A DNA stretch of 64,000 nt from Liopterus haemorrhoidalis (GCA_963971575.1 OZ020622.1:20028879-20092878); one strand, 5' to 3'; counted from the first letter of the stretch, positions 21,822 through 32,609 are shown. The notes: generated by a model not told the origin, from the letters alone. Translations and numbers: made by a program.

Positions 21822-22455
21822 TCACTTTTCCACATAATCGCCATTGACAGTAATACATTTACGCCAACGTGGTACGAGTTTTTCAAGTCCGTCACGGAAA
21901 AAGTTTGAAGACTTCCCATGACACCATTTTCGCACCTCCGCTATCACCTCTGCATCCGAAGAGAAACGCTTGCCCTTGAGATGTTCCTTAAGCTTTGGAA
22001 AGAGGAAAAAGTCACAAGGCGCAAGATCAGGGCTATAAGGTGGATGAGGTAAAACGTCCAGAAACCCAAGCTTCTCCAGTGCTCCGCGCGTTCTCTGACA
22101 TGTGTAAGGCCGAGCGTTATCATGATGCAGAATTGGCACTTTGCCTGGACGAACCCAACGCAGCCGTCGCTTTAGATTTGTTAGAGTGTTAACATATCCT
22201 TCGGAGTTGACAGTACAGCCCCGTTCCAAACGAACGATGCCATCGCAATCCCAGAAAACGGTAATCATGACTTTCCCGGCAGATGGAAGTGCTTTGAATT
22301 TTTTCGGTTGTGGCGAACCCCGATGTCTGTACTTCATGGACTGACGTTTCATTTCAGGATCGTAATGATACGCCCACGACTCGTTACCGGTCACAATTCT
22401 GTGGAGAAAATCATCACCTTCTGCTTCATATCGAGTCAAGAGTTGTTCGCAAATT
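21822..22455 (-). pseudogene. Mariner E transposase, catalytic part
   Basis: Minus strand, open for about 205 codons from EQLLTRYEAEGDDFLHRIVT to the terminal KCITVNGDYVEK. The first catalytic motif reads VTGNESW, with N in place of the expected D. The second (HHDNAR) and third (SPDLAPCD) are present but by my count are separated by 35 residues rather than 34, owing to an extra residue at GFLDVL. The C-terminal FFLFPKLKEHLKGKRF is normal. Even without the LINE this copy would probably be inactive through the D to N change. Confidence 0.92.
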
Positions 22456-23109
22456 TATTTCCGATTGGCTTTCATTTTAAAATGTTGGTAATAATAAATC
22501 GGATGTTTTACCTGTTGAATTTGGTGTACCGCAGGGATCTGTACTGAGCCCATTGTTGTTCTTAATTTATATCAATGTTCTCCCGAACAATATTGCAACA
22601 AAATCAATTTTATATGCTGATGATACTACCTTAGTTATCAGGTCAAAATCTTTGTGCAAAGTTTTTGATGATAATATTACTCAGCAAGAAAATGCTAATT
22701 TATGGTTTATATCTAATAAATTAACTCTAAACTCCGATAAAACTCAACTCTTGCTTATTACAACAAAAAACCACGATTTTGATAACCCAGAATATGTTAA
22801 ATTTTTAGGTGTTTATGTTGATCCTTATCTTAAATGGGATCAACATGTTGATATTCTAAGTGGTATACTGATTAAGGTCATTTATTTAATCAGAAATTTA
22901 TCCAAGGTGGTTACTGTTGACATAATGTTAAAAGCTTATTACGGTCTATTCCAATCAAATATTTCCTATTGTATTTTAGTTTGGGGGTCATTCGTCACCG
23001 GCAAAAAGAATATTTGCTTTGCAGCGTCGTGTAGTTAGGTTAATGTTTAGGCAAAATTGTAAAAACATTTTTTCTACCTTAAAAATTATGACTTTTCCGT
23101 CTCTATATA

Positions 23110-24420
23110 CAAGTTGTCTCAAAAGAAATTTTATATTTATTTAGCTTACTGCGTGAACGCAACGTATCCGAGGGGCGCGGGGGTTATGTCAATCGGTAGC
23201 CTGGCTCTTGGGAATTTAGTCGCTATGAAGCGTTTCTCGGGAGCAGACCGCGCGTTATGCGTGCGAGAGTTTTACAAAAACGGTGATTCGTCGACTGTAG
23301 CGCGTAGAAAATTCTGCAGTATTCGAGGTTTTCGCCACTTAAATGATGCGCCAAGCATTCCTCTCATTCGACATTGGGTTAAAAAGTTTGAAGAGACTGG
23401 TACTACGCTGGATAAATCAAAATCCGGGCGACCTAGGTCATCAAGAACGGTAGAAAACGTGGAGAATGTTAATCAGTCTGTTCGTGACGACCCGAACCTT
23501 TCAATTCGGAAGCGCACAAGTGCTTTAAATGTGCATAGATCATCATTACATCGCATTATGCACAAAGACCTAAAGCTGCACCCCTACAAAATTCAATTGG
23601 TGCAAGAATTAAAGCCCCAAGATGCCAGTCAGAGGCTTAATTTCGTAAATCAGGTGATTGAGCGATTTTCAACGTTTACCAACATTTTGTTTTCGGATGA
23701 AGCTCATTTCCATCTTAATGGCCACGTAAATAAGCAGAACTGCCGCTACTGGAGTGCAACGAATCCGAAACGCAAACATCAGAAACCCCTACATTCGCCT
23801 AAAGTGACCGTATGGGCTGCGATGTCGGCGCGAGGAATTATCGGCCCTTACTTTTTTGAAGACGAAAGGGGGCGTGCAGTTACAGTGAATTCAGAGCGTT
23901 ATGTGGAGATGTTAGACAACTTCTTGGTACCTGAACTGCAAAACTTTCCTGGCTATAACCAAAGAACATGGTTCCAACAGGACGGAGCAACTTCACACAC
24001 GTCCAATATGTCTCTGCCACGTGTTCGTGAAATTTTCTCAGGCAAATTGATCTCCCGGAGAGGTGACATAAATTGGCCTCCACGCAGTCCAGATTTAACC
24101 CCTATGGACTTTTTCCTATGGGGTTATCTTAAATCTAAAGTTTACGCCAATAAACCGACTTCACTTGCGCATTTGAAAGAAAATATCCGTCACGAAATGG
24201 CAGCCATCCCTGAGTCCACCTGCCGAGACGTCATAAGTAATTTTACTGTTCGATTAAATGAGTGCCGAGAACGCGAGGGTCTACATAAATGACGATATTA
24301 TTTTTAAGAAATAAATCCCCAAAAAGTGTATTTTAATAATTAATAAACATTTTTTCTATATACGGCTTACTTTTTTTTTAATCGATCCACTAAATATAAA
24401 ATTTCTTTTGAGACACCTTG
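23110..24420 (+). mobile_element. Complete DD41D Tc1/mariner-superfamily element
   Basis: The 30-bp terminal repeats start CAAGTTGTCTCAAAAGAAAT at 23110 and differ from the right end (24391-24420) at one position. TA lies on each side (23108-23109 and 24421-24422), and the surrounding LINE frame is continuous without it. At 1311 bp it has one uninterrupted transposase gene and nothing else. It is innermost in the nest, so it is the latest of the three insertions. Confidence 0.96.
23225..24292 (+). CDS. DD41D transposase (mariner-related), intact
   Basis: This would be the element's cut-and-paste transposase, acting in the nucleus on its own 30-bp ends. I choose the ATG at 23225 (355 codons, MKRFSGADR) because the helix-turn-helix homology starts there. 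An in-frame ATG at 23186 would add 13 residues. Order: first HTH (residues 1-60, RALCVREFYKNGDSS to RHWVKKFEETG), the linker SGRPRSSRT, second HTH (LSIRKRTSALNVHRSSLHRI), then the DDE domain. Catalytic residues are D158 (LFSDEAHF), D253 (WFQQDGATSH) and D295 (SPDLTPMD), giving 41 residues between the last two. This is the spacing of the DD41D (rosa/Visitor) group rather than DD34D mariner. A typical C-terminus (FFLWGYLKSKVY) follows. There are no stops, frameshifts or lost catalytic residues, so it may encode active enzyme. Transcription was not assessable. Confidence 0.95.
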   Translation: MKRFSGADRALCVREFYKNGDSSTVARRKFCSIRGFRHLNDAPSIPLIRHWVKKFEETGTTLDKSKSGRPRSSRTVENVENVNQSVRDDPNLSIRKRTSALNVHRSSLHRIMHKDLKLHPYKIQLVQELKPQDASQRLNFVNQVIERFSTFTNILFSDEAHFHLNGHVNKQNCRYWSATNPKRKHQKPLHSPKVTVWAAMSARGIIGPYFFEDERGRAVTVNSERYVEMLDNFLVPELQNFPGYNQRTWFQQDGATSHTSNMSLPRVREIFSGKLISRRGDINWPPRSPDLTPMDFFLWGYLKSKVYANKPTSLAHLKENIRHEMAAIPESTCRDVISNFTVRLNECREREGLHK

Positions 24421-25083
24421 TATTTATCATTGTTTATTGTATGCACACAAAAACGTATCTTCTTGTACAACATTTGACAAAATTCATCTGTACAACACGA
24501 GACACAAAAATGATATTTGCCCCAATTACCTAAGGCTAGACAAATCTAGAAATAGTACAAATTACTACTCCATTAAGTTTTTTAATTTTTTGCCAGAAGA
24601 AATCAGATTGTTGACTCACTTAAAATTCAAAGCTAGAATTAAAAATGTTTTAACGGATAATCCAATTTATGAATTATCAGATTTTTTTAATCTCAATTTG
24701 TAGTTTTTATCTGAAATATAGATACATTTTATTTTTTTTCTTTATTTTAATTTAATTTTATTTATTTTAATGTTTTTATAATTTTTAAAATTTTATATTG
24801 TACCTATGTCATTAATAAGCATGAAATTGATTCTTGGTAACGTAACAAATATCATTTTTGCTCATTGTTAATTTTTTTTTTTTTACTCTTATGACTTTTG
24901 TATTTATTTTTAATTTGTTTTTAATTTTGTATTTAATTTAATGTTCAATTTATTTGTATAATTATTATCTGTGTATTTTCTTTTCATGGTTGACGTTATT
25001 TTTATTTATATTTTGTATTGACTGACTAAAAACAATGTACTTTGTAATTTGGTCAATAAAGAAATTATTATTATTATTATTAT

Positions 25084-25502
25084 TTATCAGTAGGCATTCG
25101 GGGCACCCAACGCGCGCATACTCTCCTGTATTGCAGCACATTGCAGATAATGTGATGTACTCTTTCTTGTGAAATACCCACCCTGTTCGCTATGTCAGTT
25201 TGTTTACACCGCCGATTCTCACGAACCAGTTCATCCACGAGAGCCACCCGCCTTTCACCACATGCAAACACTGGTCGGCCACTGCGTGCCCGATCATGGA
25301 CATCCGTTTCAGCAGGACTTGTGTCTTTCACAGTCCTTACCCACCTCCTAACAGTACTCACATCAACACACGTCTCACGGTAGACGGCACTTAACCTTCG
25401 ATGGATATCAATGGGCGCTACACCCTCCACAGTAAGAAATTCAATGACAGCTCGTTGTTTTAACCGCACATCCATGCCGCCCGCCATGTTTAGAACTGTC
25501 AT
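25084..25502 (-). pseudogene. Mariner E transposase, N-terminal part
   Basis: Minus strand, about 140 residues: the first helix-turn-helix (RLKQRAVIEFLTVEGVAPID, HRRL), STVRRWVR, the GRP linker (RARSGRPVF), the second helix-turn-helix (KQTDIANRVGISQERVHHII) and the CARWVPRM linker. It is open up to the LINE junction at 25084. The catalytic half lies at 21822-22455 on the other side of the LINE. Roughly ten residues between the halves are not visible, suggesting a small loss at the insertion point. Confidence 0.9.
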
Positions 25503-25697
25503 GCGTAAACGCGATGTTGCTGAGTATCTCCACTAGGAGGACTTATGTACAGTCTGGCCTGTCATTATAAAAGTTATGGTCATGGAGGCATTAGTTTTCA
25601 ATATGCCCTCGTAAAATCATTAAATTAATCAAAAAACATGATTTGTAACTACCATCTAAACGCGCAAATTTAATTTTTTAATTTTTTAATATACTTA

Positions 25698-26511
25698 CGA
25701 GTTGTGTAAATTAAGTGTAACCGGACTGGCAACATAGCGTTTGATCTGGAAACATTTGGGACGCGGAACTTGGAGAGGCGGCAGGTGAACATGTGATATA
25801 CCTTCAGTACGAGTTTGAACTCGCTAGAGTAATTTTGTTGTCCGTAGAGATTTTTATAACTTATAGGCAATGACAATGTTATAGGCAAATAACAGGTTTT
25901 GTTTCAGAGGTGGGCACAGTGCAACGGAAACTTTTTCAAAACTTCAGCAGGCCTACGGAGACAGTGTTTTGTCAAGGACCCAGGTTTTTTGGTGGTTTAA
26001 GACATTTTCAGAAGGAAGAGAGTTGAAGATTAATCACGCAGCGGAAGGCCTTCATCTTCAAGAACCGATGAATATATCGAAAATCCGGTACCTTGTGCGT
26101 TCAAATCGTCGGTTGACAGTCAGAATGATCGGGAAAGAATTTAATTTGACTTACACCGGTCATCAGATTTTTCATACGAGTTCTTGACCAGTAAAAGCAT
26201 TCATGTGGCTCCTCAGCCTCCTTATTTGTCTGACTTGAGTCCTTGTGACTTTTTCCTCTTCCCGAGGTTGAAAAATCACGTCAAGGGACATCATTTTGGG
26301 ACACTCGAAAACATTCAAACGTCCGTAACCGACCAGCTGAAAGCTATTCCAGTATCCGAGTTCCAGCACTGCTATGAGGATTGGAAGAACCATCTCCAGC
26401 GCTGTGTGGCTTCCCAAAGAAGTTATTTTGAGGGAGACAATATTAAATTGTAATTCTATTCGAATAAAAAAAAAAATAAAATCAGACCGGTTACTTAATT
26501 TACACACCTCG
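25698..26511 (+). mobile_element. Deleted mariner (family G)
   Basis: CGAGTTGTGTAAATTAAG at 25698 and its inverse ending CACACCTCG at 26511 are each flanked by TA. At 814 bp about 500 bp of the interior is missing. The transposase remnant is on the plus strand. Confidence 0.88.
25910..26453 (+). pseudogene. Mariner transposase with central deletion (family G)
   Basis: The N-terminal HTH region is readable (GHSATETFSKLQQAYGDSVL, SRTQVFWWFKTFSEGRE), followed by ISKIRYLVRSNRRLTVRMIG of the second HTH. After a junction at about 26160-26190 the frame continues at the third catalytic site (PPYLSDLSPCDFFLFPRLK) and runs to the C-terminus SQRSYFEGDNIKL. The first and second catalytic aspartates are in the deleted part. 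A short stretch before the GRPS linker is also garbled. The KNHVKGHHF and HCYEDWKNHLQRC blocks are well kept. Confidence 0.87.
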
Positions 26512-26807
26512 TAAGTGGTAGAAAGAATTGATCTACGTTCTTCCATTTATAGATGTTTTTCAATAAGAAGTTTTATGTGATTATTAAATCTGATTAAAAA
26601 TGTGAAAATTAAAGTTGTAATTTACATATTTAAAAAATGATACCTAACTAAATAATAATATTAAAAAAAAGATAAATATAATTATTTCGTACATGTAAAT
26701 TATCATTTGTCCACTAAGTTCATGCAAAACATGATTTGTTCAAATTTAAATGATAGATTTCAGTATTTTTGCTTATTAAAATTTTGAATGACATGTTTGA
26801 TTTGCCG

Positions 26808-26875
26808 TGGCTCCGTGTAAGACGGTTACCTACGGAGCACAGGGACGCTGGTTCGATACCTCCCATCTCCTTCGG
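26808..26875 (+). other. tRNA-like Pol III module (SINE-like)
   Basis: TGGCTCCGTGTAAG could be box A, and GGTTCGATACC about 40 bases on fits box B (GWTCRANNC). The anticodon region does not give an obvious clover-leaf, so it is probably a SINE head or tRNA-derived module. Confidence 0.45.
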
Positions 26876-27184
26876 ATTTTTATCTTCCGATATTTATTCA
26901 AGTATTTAATAGTTAAAAATGAGTACTTGTTCATTCAGGGATAAAAGGACCGGTCGAAACGTCACTGACCACGTGGCTTTCATATCTATGACCGGCGGTC
27001 CAGAAATGGAGAACTTACCTTCTCAGAACTGACCTTACACGATTATCTAGGTGTTGGGAATCTATTATTTATTATTTATTTATGTTTTAATTCAATATTT
27101 GCAACCTTAAAAACAAGTGGCTCACGGATTATTAATGCAAACACGGATTATAATGATTTATACAATTATCTCAAGTTTCTTCAT

Positions 27185-29515
27185 TGTTATAGATATTTTT
27201 AGGGTTTTGTCTCACTCACGTCACTCATGTGTCTGTTTGTCTATCTGTACTAGGGATGGGAAAAAAGCATCGATGTATCGAAAACATCGATGTTTTTACC
27301 ATCAATGGTCAGATGGCGATAGCATCGATAAAACATCGATGTCCACTACCGATGTCGATGTTTAAACTTTGAAATTCAGAAACTACTGCTAGAGCGCGGG
27401 AATCTTAAAATTTTAATTTTTATTAATAATAGTACACAAGATAAATAATAGTGTTAGTTCTTATTCTTTTTAGCAGTTAGCAAAATAAGAAAAAAATAAG
27501 AAAAAACTAGTAATTTTTGCAAACAATGCAACGACCAACGACGCCAACAAACTTGTTGCTTTTTGAGTCTTGTTGACACTTTCCCAGTTGTTATACCTTC
27601 AATCCCTGGAATTACCGCATTGGGAATTATAATTATAATTTATTTATTAATAAAACTATTATTAGGATTATTATATTGTAATGTTAGTGTAAAATTAATA
27701 TTAGGATTGCTATGTTAGTGTTATAAAAAATGTAATATGTATTTCAACTTAAAAAAGTGAATAAAATATATGACGACATATGTATGACAGTATGTTATTT
27801 TTATGTTAAATAATATAAAATTAACATTAAGATTACTATATTAGTATTATAATAAAATGCAATATATCATTTTAGAAATGTAAAAATAGTAGGTAGAAAT
27901 TAGGATTATTATATTGGGTAATGTTAATGTGAAATTAATTACTATTGAAAAAGAAAATTTCTATTTTAAAATCTAATAAATGCTTTTTGTGTATTATAAG
28001 TTACTTTTTCTCGTATTTTATCTTTACATTATTAATTAAAACCTATATTATATAAATAAATAGCTTTTTTTAATATTAATAAAACATCGATGTATCGGAA
28101 ACATCGTTTTTCGTTGTTTTTTCAACATCGATAGTAAGGCGCCGATGTTAACATCGATGTTAAACATCGATGTTTTGCCTTCGATGTACAACCCTAATCT
28201 GTACGGTAGAAATTGTAGTCAAACGGCTTAACATAGAATGTTGAAATTTCGCTTGATTATATATCTCTTTGACCCACATATAGGAAAAATACTGAGTTCA
28301 AAAAAAACACATCCCGAGATAAATATAAACAATTATGTATTTGATAAAAAAATAATAATTATATAAATTTTGAGTGGCATACCAAATGAAACCTCTTGGA
28401 CGTGGATCAACAAACAAATTTTTAATTTTGAAAAATCTTTGTTTTTTATTGGATTTTTGCCCAAAATGTGTCTAAAAACTTTTATCCCCCACCCTGTCTC
28501 CCAGAGTAATTGATCTAAAAATCTGAAAAAAATCTCGATAATGAACATTGATGGGAACCGGAATAGTTCAACAGGTATTTTTAATCCAATAAGTTTTTCG
28601 AAAAATGTCCATTTTTTGTGTCGTTGATAAAAAAAATAATAATTTCTTAAAATTTATTGTGCGGTATTAAAAGAAAGCTCTTAAAGCGTAGATTAAGAAA
28701 CGATATATAGTTTTTTGAAAATTGTTTTTTTTTAACACGATTTTAGCAAAAAATTTGCAAAAGTTCTTGTCCCGTACCCTTTTACCAAAAAGGGTTAAAC
28801 AAAATATCTGAAAAAAAAATGTAGGTAATGTACATTGATCTGAACAAGAAACGTACGAGAGGAATTTTTGATCAGATTGTGTTTTTGAAAAATATAGTAG
28901 TTTTTGAGTTTTTGGCAAAATAAATTATTTTTTTAATTTATGGATAAATTATGGCTAATAATGTTATGAATTTGTATTTATAGCTAATATAGTGCGTGTA
29001 TTTTTTTTAATTAAAAATTTTTTTAAAAAATATTTTTTTTAAATAGTTGTGAATCGAGTTACACACCACACCACACTACACTCAACACTTCAGTTCAGTT
29101 AGCAGTTTAGGAGTGTTCAGTTATTTTATTATTCAATTATGGTATACGCTGTGAATTTACCTATTTTTTTAATTACATTAGATATTTGTTTTTGAAGTAC
29201 CAAAGAGGAATAAATGATTTGTAGTAATAAAATACTTATAAATTAAAAAGCACATTGTTAATAGTGAGACATACGTTTCTTAAATTGAAAAAAATTAAGC
29301 AATTTATCAATATATCTAATGGAGACGAATACGAAGCAAATGCAGAAAAAAACGCTGGTATTTTTGTCGAATAACAAAGAAAAGTGATTATCAAAAAAGT
29401 ATTGATTTTGATGTGATTATAGAACAAATACTGTCCTAGACATCTAGTATTCTGTTGTTTTTTTACAATTATTAAATACCTACAAAACCCTGAAATGAGT
29501 GAAAATTCAAACCGC
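27185..29515 (+). repeat. Repeat family E, copy 3, split by a hAT-like element
   Basis: The left piece 27185-27250 (TTTAGGGTTTTGTCTCACTC and the GTCTG-like tract) continues after the insertion at 28205 (GGTAGAAATTGTAGTCAAAC), matching 8455-8560 end to end. Further blocks match 8590-8980 and the end CCTGAAATGAGTGAAAATTC at 29490-29515. The tRNA-like module of copies 2 and 4 is not seen here. Confidence 0.65.
27251..28196. mobile_element. hAT-like non-autonomous element with CATCGATG motifs
   Basis: It begins TAGGGATGGGAAAAAAGCAT and ends TTCGATGTACAACCCTA, so the outer TAGGGnTG is inverted at the two ends. The octamer ATCTGTAC flanks both sides (27243-27250, 28197-28204), and family E copy 2 shows the unoccupied site, confirming insertion. 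Within the first 110 and last 115 bases lie many copies of ACATCGATG. The 700-bp interior is AT-rich with no transposase. 8-bp duplication and termini fit the hAT superfamily. Confidence 0.9.
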
Positions 29516-29851
29516 ATCCATTTTTTTAAAATGTTTTTTTCCGTATTCTTGATTAAACATCATCTTTTTATATAGATAACTTAATTTTTTAACCCGTAAC
29601 TCAATTTTTATACTCAATAAAAATTTAATTTCTTTAATTTAAGAAGTCTGGTCGTTGTAGTAAAGTTGAGTTACGAGGCTGGCGATGATAACCTACAATC
29701 TGTTTTATGTGTTGCAAACTATACAGAGAGTTGTTGCAATATTTTATACTAGTTTTGTGAGTTGAGGTTTCATTTAAGTGATTTCTGCAGATTGTAAATA
29801 GTCCGGAAATAAGTTTTTTAAGCCACTCAATTAAATTTTGTTCCTATAGAG

Positions 29852-30296
29852 CAGTGGTACTCAACCTGGTCCCTACCTGGCCCACTAGTGGGCGGTAGGA
29901 ATTTTTTGGTGGGCGGTAGGGGTTTTGTCCAATGCTGGCTACTTTTCGTTTTTTTTTTTAAATTTAATTGACGTTTTAAAAACATTAAAAGTATTATTTA
30001 AAAAAATTTCATAGCAATATTGAAAAACATTTTCATTAAGTTTTTATAAAATTCTTTACTGTTTATAGTTAAATTTCTCAAAATATACAATTGCCACGTT
30101 TTGGTGCATGTATATTTGTTGTGTTTAATAATAAGAGATGATGAAGTAAGTTGTTTTATAAAGATTTTTACAGCTAAAGTTTGCGAAAGTATTTGGTAAG
30201 TTATTATTATTATACAACAGGTGGGCGGTATGAAAATTTTTCTACCAATAGAGATGATAAAGTGGGCGGTAGGTATGAAAAGGTTGAGTACCCCTG
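29852..30296. mobile_element. hAT MITE with 8-bp target duplication
   Basis: Starts CAGTGGTACTCAACCTGGTC, ends AAGGTTGAGTACCCCTG, and is flanked by CTATAGAG on both sides (29844-29851, 30297-30304). The ends also contain inverted GTGGGCGGTAGG blocks. 445 bp, no coding. Confidence 0.95.
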
Positions 30297-30304
30297 CTAT
30301 AGAG

Positions 30305-30904
30305 TGTGCGCTCCGTCCGACTTATTTTTGCATGGACGTTCTGCCCACAGAGTCGCTAAGGGTCGCTTTTTAACTATGGCATACTTCCATTCTGCCTACA
30401 GGCACTGTATACTATGACAGTCTGGCCAATGAGCGCCTCGTTTTTTATTGGTTGAAGTGATGGGTGGCCATTAAGAGTTCAAACATTTGTTGTTTTACAT
30501 GTTAGAGTTTTTAAGTTTTAAGTTTTGGAAATAATGGACATTGAAATACATTTTAACGGTGAACTGTAATTGTATTCAATATATTCTATCAAATACTGAA
30601 CTAAAAATTACTGTTTCATATGATAATAATAACAATAATAATAGTTTATTTAAACTGTGGCTCAATAACAACTACATTAATTTATAATAAATTCACAATT
30701 TGAAAGAATTAATACAATTTTATACCCTAAATATAATAGAAATTAAAATTTAATCAAATGAAATAAATTCCGAATTAACAAACCAAAAACTAAATACTAA
30801 AGTAAAAAACTAAATCGTAATTGCATAGATCAGAGATCAGAGATTGTTCTTGATGTATTCCTTGAAGGTAATTAATACTTTAAGTTTTATAACTAAAATA
30901 AGAG
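30305..30904. other. Unassigned, probably interior of a hAT relic
   Basis: AT-rich below 30500. No frames. It is bounded on the right by a hAT terminus at 30948, so part of it is likely that element's interior, but the left end was not found. Confidence 0.35.
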
Positions 30905-30948
30905 TTTTAGGTGGGTGGTCCTGAGTATAAAAAGGTTAAGAACCGCTG
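30905..30948. mobile_element. hAT terminus next to mariner A3
   Basis: GTGGGTGGTCCTGAGTATAA then AAAGGTTAAGAACCGCTG at 30948 has hAT terminal form. The following CTTTAGAG (30949-30956) belongs to the mariner and would be the target duplication. Confidence 0.6.
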
Positions 30949-31350
30949 CTTTAGAGGATCCGAGAAGAGTTAATGCTGACTGGTATACAACAATTTGTTT
31001 GCCAGAAGTCATCGACAAAATCAGGAAAAACAACCAAAAACGTCGCATGATTCTTTGTCTTGACAATGCAAGTTCCCACACAGCACGTCAAACAATTGAT
31101 TATTTGAAGGAAAAAAACATCGAATTAATGTCTCATTTACTTAATTTATCTCCTAACGACTTTTTTTTGTTCCCCAATGTCAATCAAAAAATACGAGGAC
31201 AGCGATTTTAATCACCTCAAGAAGTTGTTGAAGTCTTCGAAAACCATGTTTTCGAAATGCCAACTTCAGAGTGGAAAAAAAGTTTCAAGTATTTGTTTGA
31301 ACGCATGCAAAAGTGTATAAATCTTTAAAGCGATTATTTTGAAACGCAAT
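30949..31350 (+). pseudogene. Mariner transposase, C-terminal fragment (family A, copy 3)
   Basis: From LEDPRRVNADWYTTICLPEV the frame runs through the second catalytic motif (LCLDNASSHTA, D kept) to the third (LSPNDFFLFP, D kept, but a few residues before it are missing so the spacing is short). A TAA at about 31209 truncates the protein, and the C-terminal residues up to YLFERMQKCI follow in the same region with changes. The N-terminal two thirds are absent, cut at the same base as copy 1. Confidence 0.85.
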
Positions 31351-31429
31351 AAAACAATTTGATCTAATTTTTTTTTTCTTTCTTATTTTTTGTAAAAACT
31401 CGTATTAAATACCTTGCAAACATCACTAC

Positions 31430-32440
31430 AGAAACACATATATCAATTAACCAATTTAAATCTGCTTAAATCTTAAACTGACCAATATCCAGCAAAATAC
31501 TTACAATTCCAAACCCCCCTGGACTCTCACGAAACCTACAGTCAACCTAAAACTAACAGATCTACCGAAAGTCAACACACCGAACGCACTATATCGAGGA
31601 CGCTTCAGCATATTCCTAGAAGAACATGAAGATTACAAGTTCTACTATACCGATGGCTCCAAATCAAATGGCATATGTCGGGCAGCCGTAATCAATGGAG
31701 ATAAAGAATTCGTATACCACCTACAACAAGATTCCAGCATATATCAAGCAGAAGCAATTGCAATAAAAAAGGCCCTCGAAATAAGTGAAAACAGTCCAGA
31801 TAGGAAGATTGTAATTTGTAGTGATTCACTACAAATTATTATTCACTACTTTACAGTACAACAACAATCATACAACAAATCCAAGAAAAATACCATCATT
31901 TTAAGACTGCAGAAAACAAACGCATCATTCTCACTTGGGTACCTGCCACGTTAATATACCAGGAAACGAAACAGCAGATAAAGCCGCTCGTGAGACAGAA
32001 GAGGCACAACAAATAAATCTGAAATCCACAGCCGATGAGAAGAAACAACACATCAAACACTTCCTCAACTCACAACGACAGACAAAATGGACAAACATTG
32101 ACAATAACAAATTACGACTGATTAAAGACGACATCAAGACATGGTACAATGGAGAAGCAGAAGGGAACAGACTACAATAGCCAGACTAAGAATAGGACAC
32201 ACTAGACTGACACATGGACATCTAATGACAGGAGAAAATGCTAAAATTTGTGACACATGTATGGAACCACTGACCGTCAAACATATAATAACAGACTGCC
32301 AGTTATACGAAGCGACAAGGACAAAATATAACATACATACTGACATTAAACCATCGTTAAAAAATGACCCAACAACATATGTAAACCTTTTAAAATACCT
32401 GCAAGAAACACAACTACTAGGTCAAATTTAATTGGACCAT
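31430..32440 (+). pseudogene. I-like LINE, RNase H and zinc-knuckle end
   Basis: Plus strand. PWTLTKPTVNLKLTDLP leads into an RNase H domain with all four expected acidic positions visible: YYTDGSKS, YQAEAIAIKKALE, CSDSLQI and GNETADKAAR, although frames change near 31910 and 32170. Then RLRIGHTRLTHGHLM and a CCHC knuckle (CDTCMEPLTVKHIITDC) end in LLGQI at about 32431. The 3' UTR has GGTGTTGAAGCGTCTC and an A-rich tail near 32600. The reverse transcriptase is absent, a 5' truncation. Confidence 0.88.
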
Positions 32441-32609
32441 TTAATAATATACAATAAATTCAAATATGTAATATACCTAGATTAAGCAAATGAAATGTCA
32501 TATATTTATATATTATACCAATTTTATGTAAACTATGTATTTTGAGATAAGACGCTAATAACCTATGGTGTTGAAGCGTCTCTAAATAAATATAATTTAA
32601 AAAAAAAAA

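Larger units (their letters stand above)
22445..25084 (+). pseudogene. Jockey/CR1-like LINE inserted in mariner E
   Basis: Plus strand, 5'-truncated within the reverse transcriptase. It has FGVPQGSVLSPLLFLIYIN, ILYADDTTLV (catalytic YADD), NKLTLNSDKTQLL, KFLGVYVDPYLKWD, SYCILVWG and, beyond the DD41D element at 23110-24420, the C-terminal IHLYNTRHKNDICP to DFFNLNL ending at 24703. The inner element sits in the codons of SLY-IYH, and removing it restores the frame there. A frameshift near 23010 (KKNIC/LQRRVVRL) is the main other lesion. The long T-rich 3' UTR ends in an ATT repeat at about 25062-25084, the LINE tail. Endonuclease is absent. Confidence 0.9.
21707..25611 (-). mobile_element. Outer mariner (family E) of a three-level nest
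   Basis: The terminal repeats CGAGGGCATGTTGAAAACTA at 21707 and its inverse at 25611 agree over about 40 bp with three differences, and both are flanked by TA. Removing the LINE from about 22445 to 25084 leaves about 1.27 kb, the size of a complete mariner. The transposase runs on the minus strand and is split in two by the LINE. Confidence 0.93.

Noticed and set aside
21995..22547. Plus-strand open frames over mariner E
   Set aside because: Antisense to the catalytic half of the minus-strand transposase.
25169..25394. Three overlapping plus-strand open frames
   Set aside because: They are antisense shadows of the GC-richer mariner E N-terminal coding sequence.
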